In this document: positions 1 through 9,118 of the stretch, in pieces
Numbering within the stretch: the stretch's first letter is position 1
Layout: every line of letters begins with the position of its first letter
NCBI GenBank assembly: GCA_038251405.1
Contig: JBBSBH010000012.1
Location: 62,001 to 126,000, forward strand
From: JADJLQ01 sp038251405
GTDB taxonomy: Bacteria > Bacteroidota > Bacteroidia > Chitinophagales > Saprospiraceae
Reading direction: 5' to 3'
Length of the DNA: 64,000 nt
Notes under the pieces: generated by a model
Told to the model about the DNA's origin: nothing
What the model saw: the letters and a program-made list of their open reading frames with translations, nothing else
The model's database searches: none
Translations under genes and position numbers: made by a program

Positions 1-1
1 T

Positions 2-1426
2 GGGAAAGATGGTAATACCTTTTATTATACTGCTAATAATAGCGATGCTAAAGGAAGGGATCTATATAGCATAAAATGGGATGGTCGCGATCTAAAAGAA
101 CTTACCAAAGGTGGAAGCAATCCAAATAGGATCAGTATGGACAAAGATGGAAAGTACTTGTATTATTTTCGAAACAATGGTGCTATATTCAGGATGGATA
201 CTAAGTCCTCCTCGTCTGAAGCTTTGCCCTATATAGCTAAAATGAAAATAGATTATACGCAGGAAAGAACCCAGGTATATGAAGAAGCTTGGCGAACTAT
301 CCGGGATGGCTATTACGATCCAAATTTAAATGGTTACGATTGGAATAAATTGCACGATAAGTATAAAGAAAGATGTATAAAGGCCAGTACAAGCACGGAT
401 TTCAGAGATATGTTTAATAATCTGTTAGGCGAGCTCAATTCAAGTCATATGGGAATGACCGCAGCAGACAGAACGGAGACCAATGAAGATCATACAGGCT
501 GGCTTGGTGCAGAATTGGCACCTGATGCTGAAGGAATGAGAGTGTTGCGGATAATCCCTGAAACCCCTGCAGATAAAATATTAAGTAAATTAATGGTAGG
601 TGATTTGATCAATGGTGTGAACGGTGAAAAAGTAGACCCTAAGGCAAATTTTTATGCCCTACTTTCTGAAACTGCCAATGAGAAATTATTACTCGATGTA
701 ACAGATACTGCAGGAAAAAAGCGTGAAGTGGTGTTACGACCGGCTTCATCTATATCCAAAGAATTGTATGAAGAATGGGTGTCCAATAGAAAAAAATTAG
801 TGGATCTATACTCTGGTGGAAAATTAGGATATATCCATATACAAAGTATGAATTTCCCAAGCTTTGAAGTGGTAGAACGAGCATTTACCGCAGCTGGCTA
901 TGGCAAAGAAGGGCTGCTTATAGATGTGAGGTACAACGGTGGGGGCTCTACGACAGATTATTTAATGACAATACTCAATTATAAACAACACGCTTACACA
1001 ATCCCAAGAGGAGCTAGTAATAATCTCGAAAAAGATAAATTAAAATTCAGAGAATATTATCCGATTGGGGAACGATTAGTATATGCTGCGTGGACGAAGC
1101 CATCGATCGCTTTATGTAATGAAGGAAGCTATAGTAATGCGGAGATTTTCAGCCATGCATACAAAACACTGGGTATTGGTAAATTAGTAGGAACACCCAC
1201 TAATGGATCAGTAATATCTACTGGAGGCAGAGCATTAATGGATGGTAGTTTTGTTCGTTTACCCTTACGAGGATGGTTTACAAAGGCTACCAATAAAAAT
1301 CAGGAACTTGGCCCGTGTATTCCTGATATTATTGTTGAAAATTCACCTGACTGGATAGCAAAAAATACGGATGACCAGCTAAAAGCCGCGGTGGATGAAT
1401 TGATGCAGCAGTTAAAAAATAAATAG
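2..1426 (+). CDS. Tricorn-type S41 protease, 3' part (cut by window start)
   Basis: The reading frame is open from the first bases, so the gene begins before the window. What remains is the end of a WD40-like beta-propeller (blocks such as KDGNTFYYTANN), a tricorn C1-like helical region with SSHMGM (probable catalytic His, nt about 440-455), a PDZ domain (nt about 500-690) and the S41 core. The core contains LLIDVRYNGGGST and NEGSYSNAEIF (nt 1106-1150), where the nucleophilic Ser is expected. Tricorn homologues degrade peptides, and in Bacteroidota they are usually exported. The signal peptide lies outside the window, so location is inferred. The gene ends 7 nt from the convergent YdeI-like gene. 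The family assignment is confident; the exact substrate is unknown. Confidence 0.9.
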   Translation, partial: GKDGNTFYYTANNSDAKGRDLYSIKWDGRDLKELTKGGSNPNRISMDKDGKYLYYFRNNGAIFRMDTKSSSSEALPYIAKMKIDYTQERTQVYEEAWRTIRDGYYDPNLNGYDWNKLHDKYKERCIKASTSTDFRDMFNNLLGELNSSHMGMTAADRTETNEDHTGWLGAELAPDAEGMRVLRIIPETPADKILSKLMVGDLINGVNGEKVDPKANFYALLSETANEKLLLDVTDTAGKKREVVLRPASSISKELYEEWVSNRKKLVDLYSGGKLGYIHIQSMNFPSFEVVERAFTAAGYGKEGLLIDVRYNGGGSTTDYLMTILNYKQHAYTIPRGASNNLEKDKLKFREYYPIGERLVYAAWTKPSIALCNEGSYSNAEIFSHAYKTLGIGKLVGTPTNGSVISTGGRALMDGSFVRLPLRGWFTKATNKNQELGPCIPDIIVENSPDWIAKNTDDQLKAAVDELMQQLKNK

Positions 1427-1433
1427 ATAAAAT

Positions 1434-2006
1434 CTATCTTCTCATAGATTTTATTCTTAGTCTGTTGCCACTGTCTACTATTAATTCTTGTAATCTCCGC
1501 TCTCTGGTTTTCTCTTGCCTGGCACTCATTACCCAGTGGATGGAAGCCTTTCTATAGGATGGGGCTAATGCCATAAACCAGTTAAATGCTGATTTGTTAA
1601 CTTTAAATTTTTTTAGATAATTTGTGCTTAATTCGGGCTCTTTTTCTTGCTCGAAAGAATAAAGATTTGCTTTTTTCAGATCTCGGTTTTTATATATTTC
1701 AATTCCCGCAGGATAAACCAGGTTTTGAGTAATTAATTCCTCTATTTTTTTCAGATTCACTGCACTCCAAATGCTTTTAACTTTTCTGGGAGTAAATCGA
1801 ATACAATAAGATTCATGATCAATGGACCTCCTGACCCCATCTATCCATCCAAAACAAAGAGTTTGTTCTACAGACTCTGGCCATGTAATGCTTGTCTTTC
1901 CTGCACCTTTCTTATAATACCCTACTAATAACTCTTTCTCTTTGAGATGATTTCCCTCGAGCCATTTCCGGAAATGATTTGGATTCCTAAAAAAACATGC
2001 CTTCAT
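1434..2006 (-). CDS. YdeI/OmpD-associated family protein
   Basis: The product is about 190 residues and matches the YdeI/OmdA layout. The N-terminal half has FRKWLEGNH, LLVGYYKKG and TLCFGWIDGVRRSID, then FTPRKVKSIWSAVN. The C-terminal half is the OmdA-type helical segment with ASIHWVMSARQEKTRERRL. The family has been linked to bacteriocin or antimicrobial-peptide tolerance, but its biochemistry is not settled. There is no signal peptide, so the protein is probably cytoplasmic. I chose ATG at 2006 over an upstream TTG at 2027 because homologues begin close to the FRKWL block. It is divergent from the DJ-1-like gene with a gap of about 56 nt. Confidence 0.8.
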   Translation of the reverse strand: MKACFFRNPNHFRKWLEGNHLKEKELLVGYYKKGAGKTSITWPESVEQTLCFGWIDGVRRSIDHESYCIRFTPRKVKSIWSAVNLKKIEELITQNLVYPAGIEIYKNRDLKKANLYSFEQEKEPELSTNYLKKFKVNKSAFNWFMALAPSYRKASIHWVMSARQEKTRERRLQELIVDSGNRLRIKSMRR

Positions 2007-2062
2007 TTTAAAATTGAAAGTAATCAACTTGAATCACTGTACCAATTTTGTATATTTATCAA

Positions 2063-2626
2063 ATGCAAAAAAATAGAATTCTAATTATTACAGGTGATGC
2101 CGGCGAAAGCTTAGAAGTATTATATGCTAAGCAACGATTTTTAGAAGATGGATATCTTCCTGTAATTGCGGCTCCACAGGTAAAGGCACTTAATTTGGTT
2201 ATTCATGATTTTGAACCAGGATGGGATACGTATATTGAAAGAAAGGGATATTATGTCACTGCGGATATCGATTTGGACCAAGCCCTCAAAGAAGAGTTTA
2301 TAGCCATTTTATGCATAGGAGGTCGTGCTCCTGAATATTTACGACATGATGCTCGTGTAATAAAATTAGTGCAGACTTTTTATGCACAAGGAAAACATGT
2401 ATGGGCCATTTGTCATGGTGTTCAAATCTTAGTAACTGCTGGCATCCTCACTGGAAAAAAAATTACATGTTATGAGCATGTACAGTCAGATGTTACGGGT
2501 TGTGGCGGGCACTACATTCCAGATAAACAAGCCGTGCAGGATGGAAAAATAATTACGGGACAAACTTGGCAATCACACCCAGCGTTCTATAGACTAGTCA
2601 TGCAAAGTTTAAAATCATTAACCTAA
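2063..2626 (+). CDS. DJ-1/PfpI family protein
   Basis: This 187-residue protein has the flavodoxin-like DJ-1/PfpI fold. It shows NRILIITGDAGE at the N-terminus, ILCIGGRAPEYL in the middle, and the nucleophile elbow AICHGVQIL with Cys117, followed by a conserved His-containing turn. Members act as deglycases, chaperones or peptidases, and the exact activity cannot be read from sequence. No signal peptide is seen. ATG 2063 is preferred over an in-frame TTG at 2048, because that TTG is the end of a probable -7 box (CAATTTTG, 2043-2050). The 5' leader would then be only a few bases. Confidence 0.85.
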   Translation: MQKNRILIITGDAGESLEVLYAKQRFLEDGYLPVIAAPQVKALNLVIHDFEPGWDTYIERKGYYVTADIDLDQALKEEFIAILCIGGRAPEYLRHDARVIKLVQTFYAQGKHVWAICHGVQILVTAGILTGKKITCYEHVQSDVTGCGGHYIPDKQAVQDGKIITGQTWQSHPAFYRLVMQSLKSLT

Positions 2627-2702
2627 ATAAATTCTCCATAGCTACAGCTATATATATATCTGAATAGTTTTTGACATTAACTAATAAGCATATTCAATTA
2701 CT

Positions 2703-2710
2703 TATATTTG
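2703..2710 (+). promoter_or_regulatory. Putative Bacteroidota -7 box upstream of the OmpA-family gene
   Basis: TATATTTG matches TAnnTTTG exactly. It lies about 70 nt upstream of the OmpA-family start, giving a leader of about 60 nt. No TTG sits at the usual 19-bp spacing, so the -33 element is weak or absent. Confidence 0.45.
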
Positions 2711-2778
2711 CGTCTTAATACTAACATTGGGCTGAACTCCAATAAAACCAAGATGCACAAGTATATAAATAGTTCATT

Positions 2779-4956
2779 ATGAATCAAGTGCAGAAGTATC
2801 GGGGGGACATGAAATTCGTAAAATTCTTTGGGGTAATGGTACTTGTAGCGGCATGGAATCTTTGCCTGGCTCAGCTAAAGTTTAAATTAGAAAAACTAAA
2901 TTCATTAATCAATTCTGATGTTTACGATGAAATATCCCCTGTAGTTACCAGGGACGGTCAAACACTATACTTTACCCGTGTGGCTATTCCAGATTTCAAT
3001 CGTACTTTAATCCAGGATAATGTAGACATCTCCAAGACTCTTTCTGAGGCTGAATATTTTGAGATGCTCAAAAATGTATACTCTCAAATAGCCGGAGAGC
3101 AAGTTTTGGATCCGGTTTTATCTCAAATCAATCAAGAGATAATGGTAGCCGATACCAAGCTAGAATTATTTGACAGGGTTTATCATCCGGGATTCCCATT
3201 AAATAATGCACTTCCTAATAGCGTTTGCTCATTAGCACCTAAAGATAATGGACTGATAGTGATCAATCATTTTTACACAGATGGTAGTACAAATAAAGGT
3301 TTTTCTTTTTTAGATAGAAAAGAAGATGGATCATTTACTTTCCCAACACCTATCTATGTAAATGATTTTTATTCTCATAGTACGGATGTCAATATATGTA
3401 TGAGCTACGATGGAGACATCATTATACTTTCACTTAACAGAGATCAGGGTTATGGCGATGCGGATCTTTATGCATGTTTTAAATTAAAAGAAAATCTTTG
3501 GAGTGAGCCGATGAATCTTGGGCCCCAGGTAAATGGTCCTCATAGAGAGATTACACCCTTTATTTCACAGGACAAAACAAAACTATTTTTTGCAAGTAAT
3601 CGCCCCAATGGTAAAGGTGGCACAGATATATATGTTACAGATCGACTCGACTACACATGGACAAATTGGACAGAGCCCCGGTTACTTCCTGAGCCGATTA
3701 ATTCAAAGTACGACGACAGCAATCCAGTATTGGTAGAGCCTGGCTCCTTTGTATATTTTACATCACGCAGAGATGGAAGTAGTGATATTTTCAGAGTAAG
3801 ATTTGAATTCAAGGAAAAAATAGAAAATGCAATTACCATAAAGGGCAATTTTATAAATAGCATTACCAATGAACCACTGGATGGTACTTTATACTACGGA
3901 CTAACCAAAACCAGAACAGCAGATACTTACGATACTAAACCTGACGGAAAATTTGAAATAGTCATAGACAAAAAAGGTACCTATAGATTGTCACCCGTAA
4001 AAAATGGATATATAGGTAAAAATCAATTAATCGATTTATCGATAGTATCTCAGTCTGAAATAAATACATATGAAATAGATTTTTACCTGACACCTCTAGG
4101 TGAGGATCAAAAAATAGATTTAAAACAAATTTATTTTGAGCGGGGCACGCCTGTGGTATTACCTGCATCATTTGAAAACTTGGATAAACTCAGTTTAATT
4201 ATGAATGAGAATCCCAGTATAAAAATAAGAATTGAAGGACATACGGATAGTGTAGGTACTGTGCATGAATTATTGGAACTTTCAAGAGATCGGGCAGAAT
4301 CAATAAAAAAATATCTGGTGCTCAATAAAAATATTGGATCTAATAGAATCAGGACGGTAGGTTATGGCGGTAGCCGACCCATTTCATCAAACAATTCTGA
4401 AGAAAATAGAGCTCGTAACAGGAGAGTGGAAATATATATTGAAAGTGCCAATTTAGCAAATAAGATTAATTTTAATGATTTACCTAATCCTATCGTAAGA
4501 CCAATATATGTCCATGCTGAAAATAGCCTTGCAAGTAGCAAAAAACAATTGGTAATTAATCCCGGGACAAATAATAAACCCATTCCTGCTCAGCGAACTT
4601 TCGAAGAAAATTCAGTGCGGTATAAAAATGATGTACAAAAAGATGATTTAACTAATTTTTCAATGTTTGGAAAAATTAGTTTTAATAATAATGCTTTATC
4701 TATTAAGGAATATTCGTTTGAAACCATTAGAAGTCTGGTAGATTATTTAAAATTAAATCCTACTAAAAATATTACCGTTCTAGGTCAGGCTTCCAGCTTA
4801 GATGAAGAAAACAATACTTTCGAATTCGCGACCAAGCGGGCAAAAGGAGTGAAAGAATATCTGGTATTCAAATCAGTGCCCTCTGAACAAGTAATTATAG
4901 GAGAATCAAAAATCAATGCTGATTTTGCAGGTGTAAATGTCCTCATATTTAATTAA
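2779..4956 (+). CDS. OmpA-family outer membrane protein with PD40 propeller and a second OmpA-like tail
   Basis: This 725-residue exported protein has a signal peptide (hydrophobic KFFGVMVLVAAWNLCLA). The start may instead be the internal Met at 2809. Residues about 40-345 contain PD40/WD40-like blades (for example RPNGKGGTDIYVTDR). A beta-sandwich carboxypeptidase-regulatory-like segment follows at about 355-435. A full OmpA peptidoglycan-binding domain (about 455-555) has IEGHTDSVG near 487 and RARNRRVEIYIE near 546. An unusual second block (about 628-725) starts like another OmpA domain (ISFNNNALSIKEYSFETI, AKGVKEYL) but lacks the GHTD and NRRVEI motifs. Such proteins usually tether the outer membrane to peptidoglycan. 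The gene stands alone. Confidence 0.88.
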   Translation: MNQVQKYRGDMKFVKFFGVMVLVAAWNLCLAQLKFKLEKLNSLINSDVYDEISPVVTRDGQTLYFTRVAIPDFNRTLIQDNVDISKTLSEAEYFEMLKNVYSQIAGEQVLDPVLSQINQEIMVADTKLELFDRVYHPGFPLNNALPNSVCSLAPKDNGLIVINHFYTDGSTNKGFSFLDRKEDGSFTFPTPIYVNDFYSHSTDVNICMSYDGDIIILSLNRDQGYGDADLYACFKLKENLWSEPMNLGPQVNGPHREITPFISQDKTKLFFASNRPNGKGGTDIYVTDRLDYTWTNWTEPRLLPEPINSKYDDSNPVLVEPGSFVYFTSRRDGSSDIFRVRFEFKEKIENAITIKGNFINSITNEPLDGTLYYGLTKTRTADTYDTKPDGKFEIVIDKKGTYRLSPVKNGYIGKNQLIDLSIVSQSEINTYEIDFYLTPLGEDQKIDLKQIYFERGTPVVLPASFENLDKLSLIMNENPSIKIRIEGHTDSVGTVHELLELSRDRAESIKKYLVLNKNIGSNRIRTVGYGGSRPISSNNSEENRARNRRVEIYIESANLANKINFNDLPNPIVRPIYVHAENSLASSKKQLVINPGTNNKPIPAQRTFEENSVRYKNDVQKDDLTNFSMFGKISFNNNALSIKEYSFETIRSLVDYLKLNPTKNITVLGQASSLDEENNTFEFATKRAKGVKEYLVFKSVPSEQVIIGESKINADFAGVNVLIFN

Positions 4957-5134
4957 TAAGAATTTAATTTAAAGTTTACTTATTATTAATATTTTACTTT
5001 AAAAGTATATGAATCTGGTTAAAATATTAACTAATTTAAAGTATTAAATTTTTTAACACACCATTTTTTCATTGGCTACCAGACACTTAGCTGTAATTAA
5101 TAAAAACTTTAAATTTCCCATTAAACTTTAAGCC

Positions 5135-5142
5135 TATTTTTG
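5135..5142 (+). promoter_or_regulatory. Putative -7 box for the ABC-membrane gene
   Basis: TATTTTTG fits TAnnTTTG. It lies 49 nt before the TTG alternative start and 88 nt before the preferred ATG of the downstream membrane protein. No good -33 TTG is visible at 19 bp. Confidence 0.35.
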
Positions 5143-5230
5143 CGGTCTCTCTAGGCAAATAAGTCTGCACAAAAATAACAAATTCATTCTTTTGAATGAA
5201 CCTGTCAATTTATTTTATTGGATAAGTAAT

Positions 5231-6151
5231 ATGTTTAAATCAAGAGAAATATATAAACTCATATGGTCGCATAAGCAAAGGCTGGCACTGACTTATTTAT
5301 TATTTTCTCTTGAAATGGCAGGTACATTGGGAAGACCATTTTTCATTGGCAAGGCCATTAACGATTTAATAGATCATAGTTACCATTGGCTATTTATTTT
5401 GATTATTGTCCATTTTATTTGGATGATCATCGGATTTTTTCGACATAAACTTGATACTCGTACATATTCACAGATTTACAATGATATCATCTTAAAATTT
5501 GTAACTGACAAAAATAAAAATGATGATGTCAGCAAAAAGAGTGCCTTATCCAGTCTTACAAAGGATATGATAGATTTCTTAGAATACGATGTATACTTTG
5601 TTATTGAAGCAGGCTACAATATAATCGGGTCACTTATTTTTTTAATTATTTATCAATCTGCTATTGTTTGGCTATGTTTGGGAGTAATGCTACCAGTCGC
5701 ATTATTAAGCATGTGGTACGGAAGAAAAATGCGTCAATTACAAAAGCTTAAAAATGACGAGCTGGAAGCGCAAGTAAATGTATTATCAAATGGCAATAGC
5801 AGAGAGCTTTATTCCCATTTCTCTAAACTCCGGAAGTGGCAAATAAAAATTTCAGACCATGAGGCTGTAAATTTCGGACTAATGGAACTTATAGTCATTA
5901 GTGTAATTACTGCTTCCTTATTACTGAGTACAAATGCATCTGGAGCCTCTATTCAGGCTGGTGATTTAATTGGAATTTATTTTTATATTCTAAAATTTTT
6001 AACTGGGTTGGATACTGTTCCATATGCCCTGCAACGGTGGAGTAATATTTCAGACATTATTCAACGGCTTGAACCTTCCCGTGATGAACCTATTTGCCCA
6101 CTACCCCATCGGGTCAATCCTACTATAGCTACTAAAAGTATTGCAGCTTAA
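5231..6151 (+). CDS. ABC exporter-type six-helix transmembrane protein without an ATPase domain
   Basis: The roughly 306-residue protein has hydrophobic segments spaced as in a type IV ABC exporter membrane domain: near LALTYLLFSLEMAG, WLFILIIVHFIWMIIGFF, AGYNIIGSLIFLIIY, IVWLCLGVMLPVALLSMW, LIVISVITASLLLS and LIGIYFYILKFLTG. There is no Walker A, signature motif or Walker B anywhere in it, and neither neighbour encodes an ABC ATPase. It matches the standalone ABC six-TM family (Pfam ABC_membrane_3-like) by recall. Partner and substrate are unknown. ATG 5231 is preferred; an in-frame TTG at 5192 would add 13 residues. It is followed at 46 nt by the HAD gene, which has its own promoter. Confidence 0.75.
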   Translation: MFKSREIYKLIWSHKQRLALTYLLFSLEMAGTLGRPFFIGKAINDLIDHSYHWLFILIIVHFIWMIIGFFRHKLDTRTYSQIYNDIILKFVTDKNKNDDVSKKSALSSLTKDMIDFLEYDVYFVIEAGYNIIGSLIFLIIYQSAIVWLCLGVMLPVALLSMWYGRKMRQLQKLKNDELEAQVNVLSNGNSRELYSHFSKLRKWQIKISDHEAVNFGLMELIVISVITASLLLSTNASGASIQAGDLIGIYFYILKFLTGLDTVPYALQRWSNISDIIQRLEPSRDEPICPLPHRVNPTIATKSIAA

Positions 6152-6185
6152 AAAATAGTGATTCATCATATTGTTTAGGATTGAC

Positions 6186-6193
6186 TAAATTTG
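6186..6193 (+). promoter_or_regulatory. -7 box giving a probably leaderless HAD transcript
   Basis: TAAATTTG is a perfect TAnnTTTG box ending 4 nt before the GTG start at 6198. Transcription would begin at or next to the start codon, so the mRNA should be essentially leaderless. No TTG lies at the 19-bp position. Confidence 0.5.
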
Positions 6194-6197
6194 TACA

Positions 6198-6830
6198 GTG
6201 GCCAACATTAAAAATATTATTTTCGATCTTGGGAATGTAATTATAGATCTTGATGCAGGTCGTACCCGTCAGGAAATGGGAAGATTAATGAGGCATCCGG
6301 ATAAAATGGAATCCACTTTTGACGAAATTGAAAAATCTATTCATGTTTATGAAACAGGTGATATTTCAGATGAACTTTTTATTAACCAACTGATCAAACA
6401 TGCACATCCAAATGTATATGCTCAGCAAGTGATCAGAGCCTGGAATGCCATGCTGATCGATATTCCAGAAGAAAGGCTTTTTTTTCTAAGCGAGCTAAAA
6501 AATAAAGGCTATAGGGTTTTCTTACTAAGCAATACTAATGGAATACATCTGGACTGGGTAAATAATTACATGAAAAAAAATTATAACGCTCCATCTCTTG
6601 ATTCTTGGTTTGAGCGATCATATTATTCGCATCTGATCAGAAGGAGAAAACCAACAATTAATTGTTTTGAATATGTTTTGCAGGATGCCAGCCTCGAGGC
6701 TCTTGAAACATTATTCATTGATGATACCTTTGAAAATATAGAGAGTGCTCAATCACTTGGAATCAGAACAATCTATTTGACTGGAGGACATGATGTAATC
6801 AGTTCTTTAAAATCATATTTATCCCTTTAG
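6198..6830 (+). CDS. HAD-family phosphatase (YihX-like)
   Basis: This 210-residue HAD-superfamily hydrolase has motif I IIFDLGNVIIDLD (nucleophile Asp10), motif II FLLSNTNG, motif III Lys in RRRKPTINCFEYVL, and motif IV LFIDDTFENIESA. The DLGNV form of motif I, with Gly where many HAD phosphatases have a second Asp, is typical of the YihX/epoxide-hydrolase-like branch. A sugar-phosphate phosphatase role is inferred and the substrate is unknown. The start is GTG. The stop codon TAG directly abuts the ATG of recX, so the two genes are almost certainly co-transcribed. Confidence 0.88.
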   Translation: MANIKNIIFDLGNVIIDLDAGRTRQEMGRLMRHPDKMESTFDEIEKSIHVYETGDISDELFINQLIKHAHPNVYAQQVIRAWNAMLIDIPEERLFFLSELKNKGYRVFLLSNTNGIHLDWVNNYMKKNYNAPSLDSWFERSYYSHLIRRRKPTINCFEYVLQDASLEALETLFIDDTFENIESAQSLGIRTIYLTGGHDVISSLKSYLSL

Positions 6831-7289
6831 ATGGCTGTAGGTCTTACAGTAGAGGAAGGCAAGTCTCTAATGCGCCAATATTGCAATTTTCAGGAGCGTT
6901 GTCACAAGGATGTTCGTACTAAAGGTTTAGGGCTAGGATTTAGAGGCGAAAACCTGGAAGAAATAATCGCTGCGATGATTTCTGAAGGATTGTTGGATGA
7001 AGAAAGATATGCCAGAGCTCTAGCCCGTGGAAAATTTAGAAATAATTATTGGGGTCGTATTAAAATAATACATGCTTTAAAGCAACATGCAATCCCTGAA
7101 TATTGCATCAAAAAGGCATTGACGGAGATAGCCGAAGATGATTATCAGGCGACGTTAAAAAAACTGATAGCGGCTAAGCAAAAGACAATAAGTTCTTCCC
7201 TTAAAGATCAACAAAAGCTAATTACATATCTCCTTCAAAAAGGATTTGAATACGAAAGCATTCAATCTGCGCTTTTGATGGAGCGTTGA
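6831..7289 (+). CDS. recX: Regulatory protein RecX
   Basis: This small helical protein (152 residues) matches RecX. It has the N-terminal CNFQERCHKDVRTKGLGLG block, EGLLDEERYARALARGKFRNNYWG, and a C-terminal helical repeat ending in LLQKGFEYESIQSAL. RecX binds RecA filaments and modulates recombinational repair in the cytoplasm. The start codon follows the HAD stop with no spacer, which indicates translational coupling. recA is not in the window. The gene is convergent with the sugar dehydrogenase. Confidence 0.9.
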   Translation: MAVGLTVEEGKSLMRQYCNFQERCHKDVRTKGLGLGFRGENLEEIIAAMISEGLLDEERYARALARGKFRNNYWGRIKIIHALKQHAIPEYCIKKALTEIAEDDYQATLKKLIAAKQKTISSSLKDQQKLITYLLQKGFEYESIQSALLMER

Positions 7290-7336
7290 GCTCTATGAAA
7301 ATCAATTGTCCATCGAGCGTAGAAAAATCTTAAAGC

Positions 7337-9010
7337 TCAATTTGGGATAAAAATCTTTTGTACAAAAGGCACATTATTCAATTCCGTCTGGATCAGATAG
7401 ATACCTGCGGCTAAATTTGAAATCGGCACTGTAGAATTACTATTTTTTAATTGAACTATTAGTCGACCTTCCATCGTAAATACGTTTATCTCTTCGCTGC
7501 GTCCACTCCAGTTACCAATAAAATTTATTTCATTACTTGCTAAATTAAAATATATAGCCTTATTAGTATTAAACTTTATTCTTACCATATCGGAGTATTC
7601 AAAACTGCCATCCAGATCTATTATTTTCAATCGATAATAATTATCTCCTGGAAAAGGATGTAAATCATCTAACCTGTAATCATTTCCGGTAACTAGATTT
7701 AATGCTTGCAGAGTTGTAAATAAATTAAACAGGATTCCATCTTTGCTTTTTTCAATTTGATACTCATGTACATTTCGTTCACTGGCCGTACTCCAACTCA
7801 ATTGAATTTTATTAATCAAATCTGCAGCATCAAATGTTGTGAGTCTTACCGGCAAAGCAATTGTCGGCTCTACCATGCCCAGATCTCCATTTGACTGCCC
7901 GGCTACTATCTCACCATTCTCTAACTCACCAAATGAAGTGATCCCATTGGATGTAAGTCTTGGAATAGTCTTAACATCTAAACCACCGCCTCCGGAAGTC
8001 TGCTTTAAGATCCAGGCATGCCGAGAAACATAATCCGCAAAAATATAATAGCCTTTTAGAGAAGCGTTAGCTGGGTTTTCACCTCTATAAACAAAACCGC
8101 CCGTGATACTATTGCCAAATCCTGGAGTAGAACACATTCCCGAGCAATGTGTATAGTCAAAAATGGGGTCTTTAAAGCCACCATTATTTTGACACGAACT
8201 TGGTGGGTAACCATTAATTCCTTCCCTGCAATTCCAGCCATAATTAAACCCACCAGACCCAGCTGTTTCGACATTTATCTCTTCTCTAAGGTTTTGTCCT
8301 ACATCAGCTATCCAAAAATCGCCATTAGACCGATCAAAGCTTATCCTCCAAGGGTTACGTACACCCAGGTCCCAAATTTCATTCAGCACATTTGGGTTGC
8401 TTATGAACGGATTGGTGGCAGGAATTACATACGGGTCTGTTGTATTTATATCAATTCGCAAAATTTTAGCCAATAATGTATTACCATTTTGACCAGATCC
8501 CTGAGGATCTCCTCCACCTCCACCATCACCAGTACCTATATATAGATAGCCATCAGGGCCGAAAACCAGATCACCTCCTTTATGATTGTCGTTTTGAGCA
8601 CCTGTGATAGTAAGAATTATTTTTTCAGTATTTAAGTTAACCGTACTATTTCCTGAAGGACTGGAAGCTGTAAATCTTGATATCCTTGTATTTCGGGTAC
8701 CCGTAGGGTTATAATTAACAAAAAAATACCCGTTGCTTGAGAAAGAAGGATGAAACGCTAAACCCAGTAAGCCCATTTCACTGGTAGTATTTATACTGGA
8801 TGATATATCAAATAATGTACCCAATGTATTATAGTCTTGATCCAGAATAGTAATAATTCCGCCTTTATTGGTTACAAAAATGCGATTACTGCCATCTCCT
8901 GCATTGCTGATATCTGTAATTATTCCCAGCCCAGATTTTTTATTAGTATATTTTATTTGGGAAAAGCTTAGTAAAGGAATTAGTAAAATGATAAGTAAAT
9001 TATATTTCAT
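7337..9010 (-). CDS. Secreted PQQ-type sugar dehydrogenase with T9SS sorting domain
   Basis: The 557-residue protein starts with a signal peptide (LLIILLIPLLSFSQ). A six-bladed glucose/sorbosone dehydrogenase propeller covers about residues 25-390, with GGDLVFGPDGYLYIGTGDGG, GVRNPWRISFDRSNG, WIADVGQN and GGFNYGWNCREG. The last 70 or so residues form a type A T9SS C-terminal domain (EINVFTMEGRLIVQL, LAAGIYLIQT), so secretion to the surface or medium is expected. A fibronectin-like spacer (about 390-470) lies between. The propeller family oxidises aldose sugars with PQQ, but cofactor use is inferred. An adjacent Gly-rich stretch near GDGGGGGDPQGSG is usual for the family. Confidence 0.88.
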   Translation of the reverse strand: MKYNLLIILLIPLLSFSQIKYTNKKSGLGIITDISNAGDGSNRIFVTNKGGIITILDQDYNTLGTLFDISSSINTTSEMGLLGLAFHPSFSSNGYFFVNYNPTGTRNTRISRFTASSPSGNSTVNLNTEKIILTITGAQNDNHKGGDLVFGPDGYLYIGTGDGGGGGDPQGSGQNGNTLLAKILRIDINTTDPYVIPATNPFISNPNVLNEIWDLGVRNPWRISFDRSNGDFWIADVGQNLREEINVETAGSGGFNYGWNCREGINGYPPSSCQNNGGFKDPIFDYTHCSGMCSTPGFGNSITGGFVYRGENPANASLKGYYIFADYVSRHAWILKQTSGGGGLDVKTIPRLTSNGITSFGELENGEIVAGQSNGDLGMVEPTIALPVRLTTFDAADLINKIQLSWSTASERNVHEYQIEKSKDGILFNLFTTLQALNLVTGNDYRLDDLHPFPGDNYYRLKIIDLDGSFEYSDMVRIKFNTNKAIYFNLASNEINFIGNWSGRSEEINVFTMEGRLIVQLKNSNSTVPISNLAAGIYLIQTELNNVPFVQKIFIPN

Positions 9011-9118
9011 AGTGTTATGGGTTAATATGATAGCAACTATTTGTTTTTAAATATTAGTATGCACGTGTACTAATTTAACTAAGATAGCTCCTATTAATGA
9101 TCTTTGAAATAGTCAAAA

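Noticed and set aside
7286..7340. TTGAGCT/AGCTCAA inverted repeat between recX and the sugar dehydrogenase
   Set aside because: Short arms separated by 41 nt; it could be chance in a convergent gap.
9060..9070. GCACGTG-like palindrome upstream of the sugar dehydrogenase
   Set aside because: Single short dyad with no second copy and no clear regulator.
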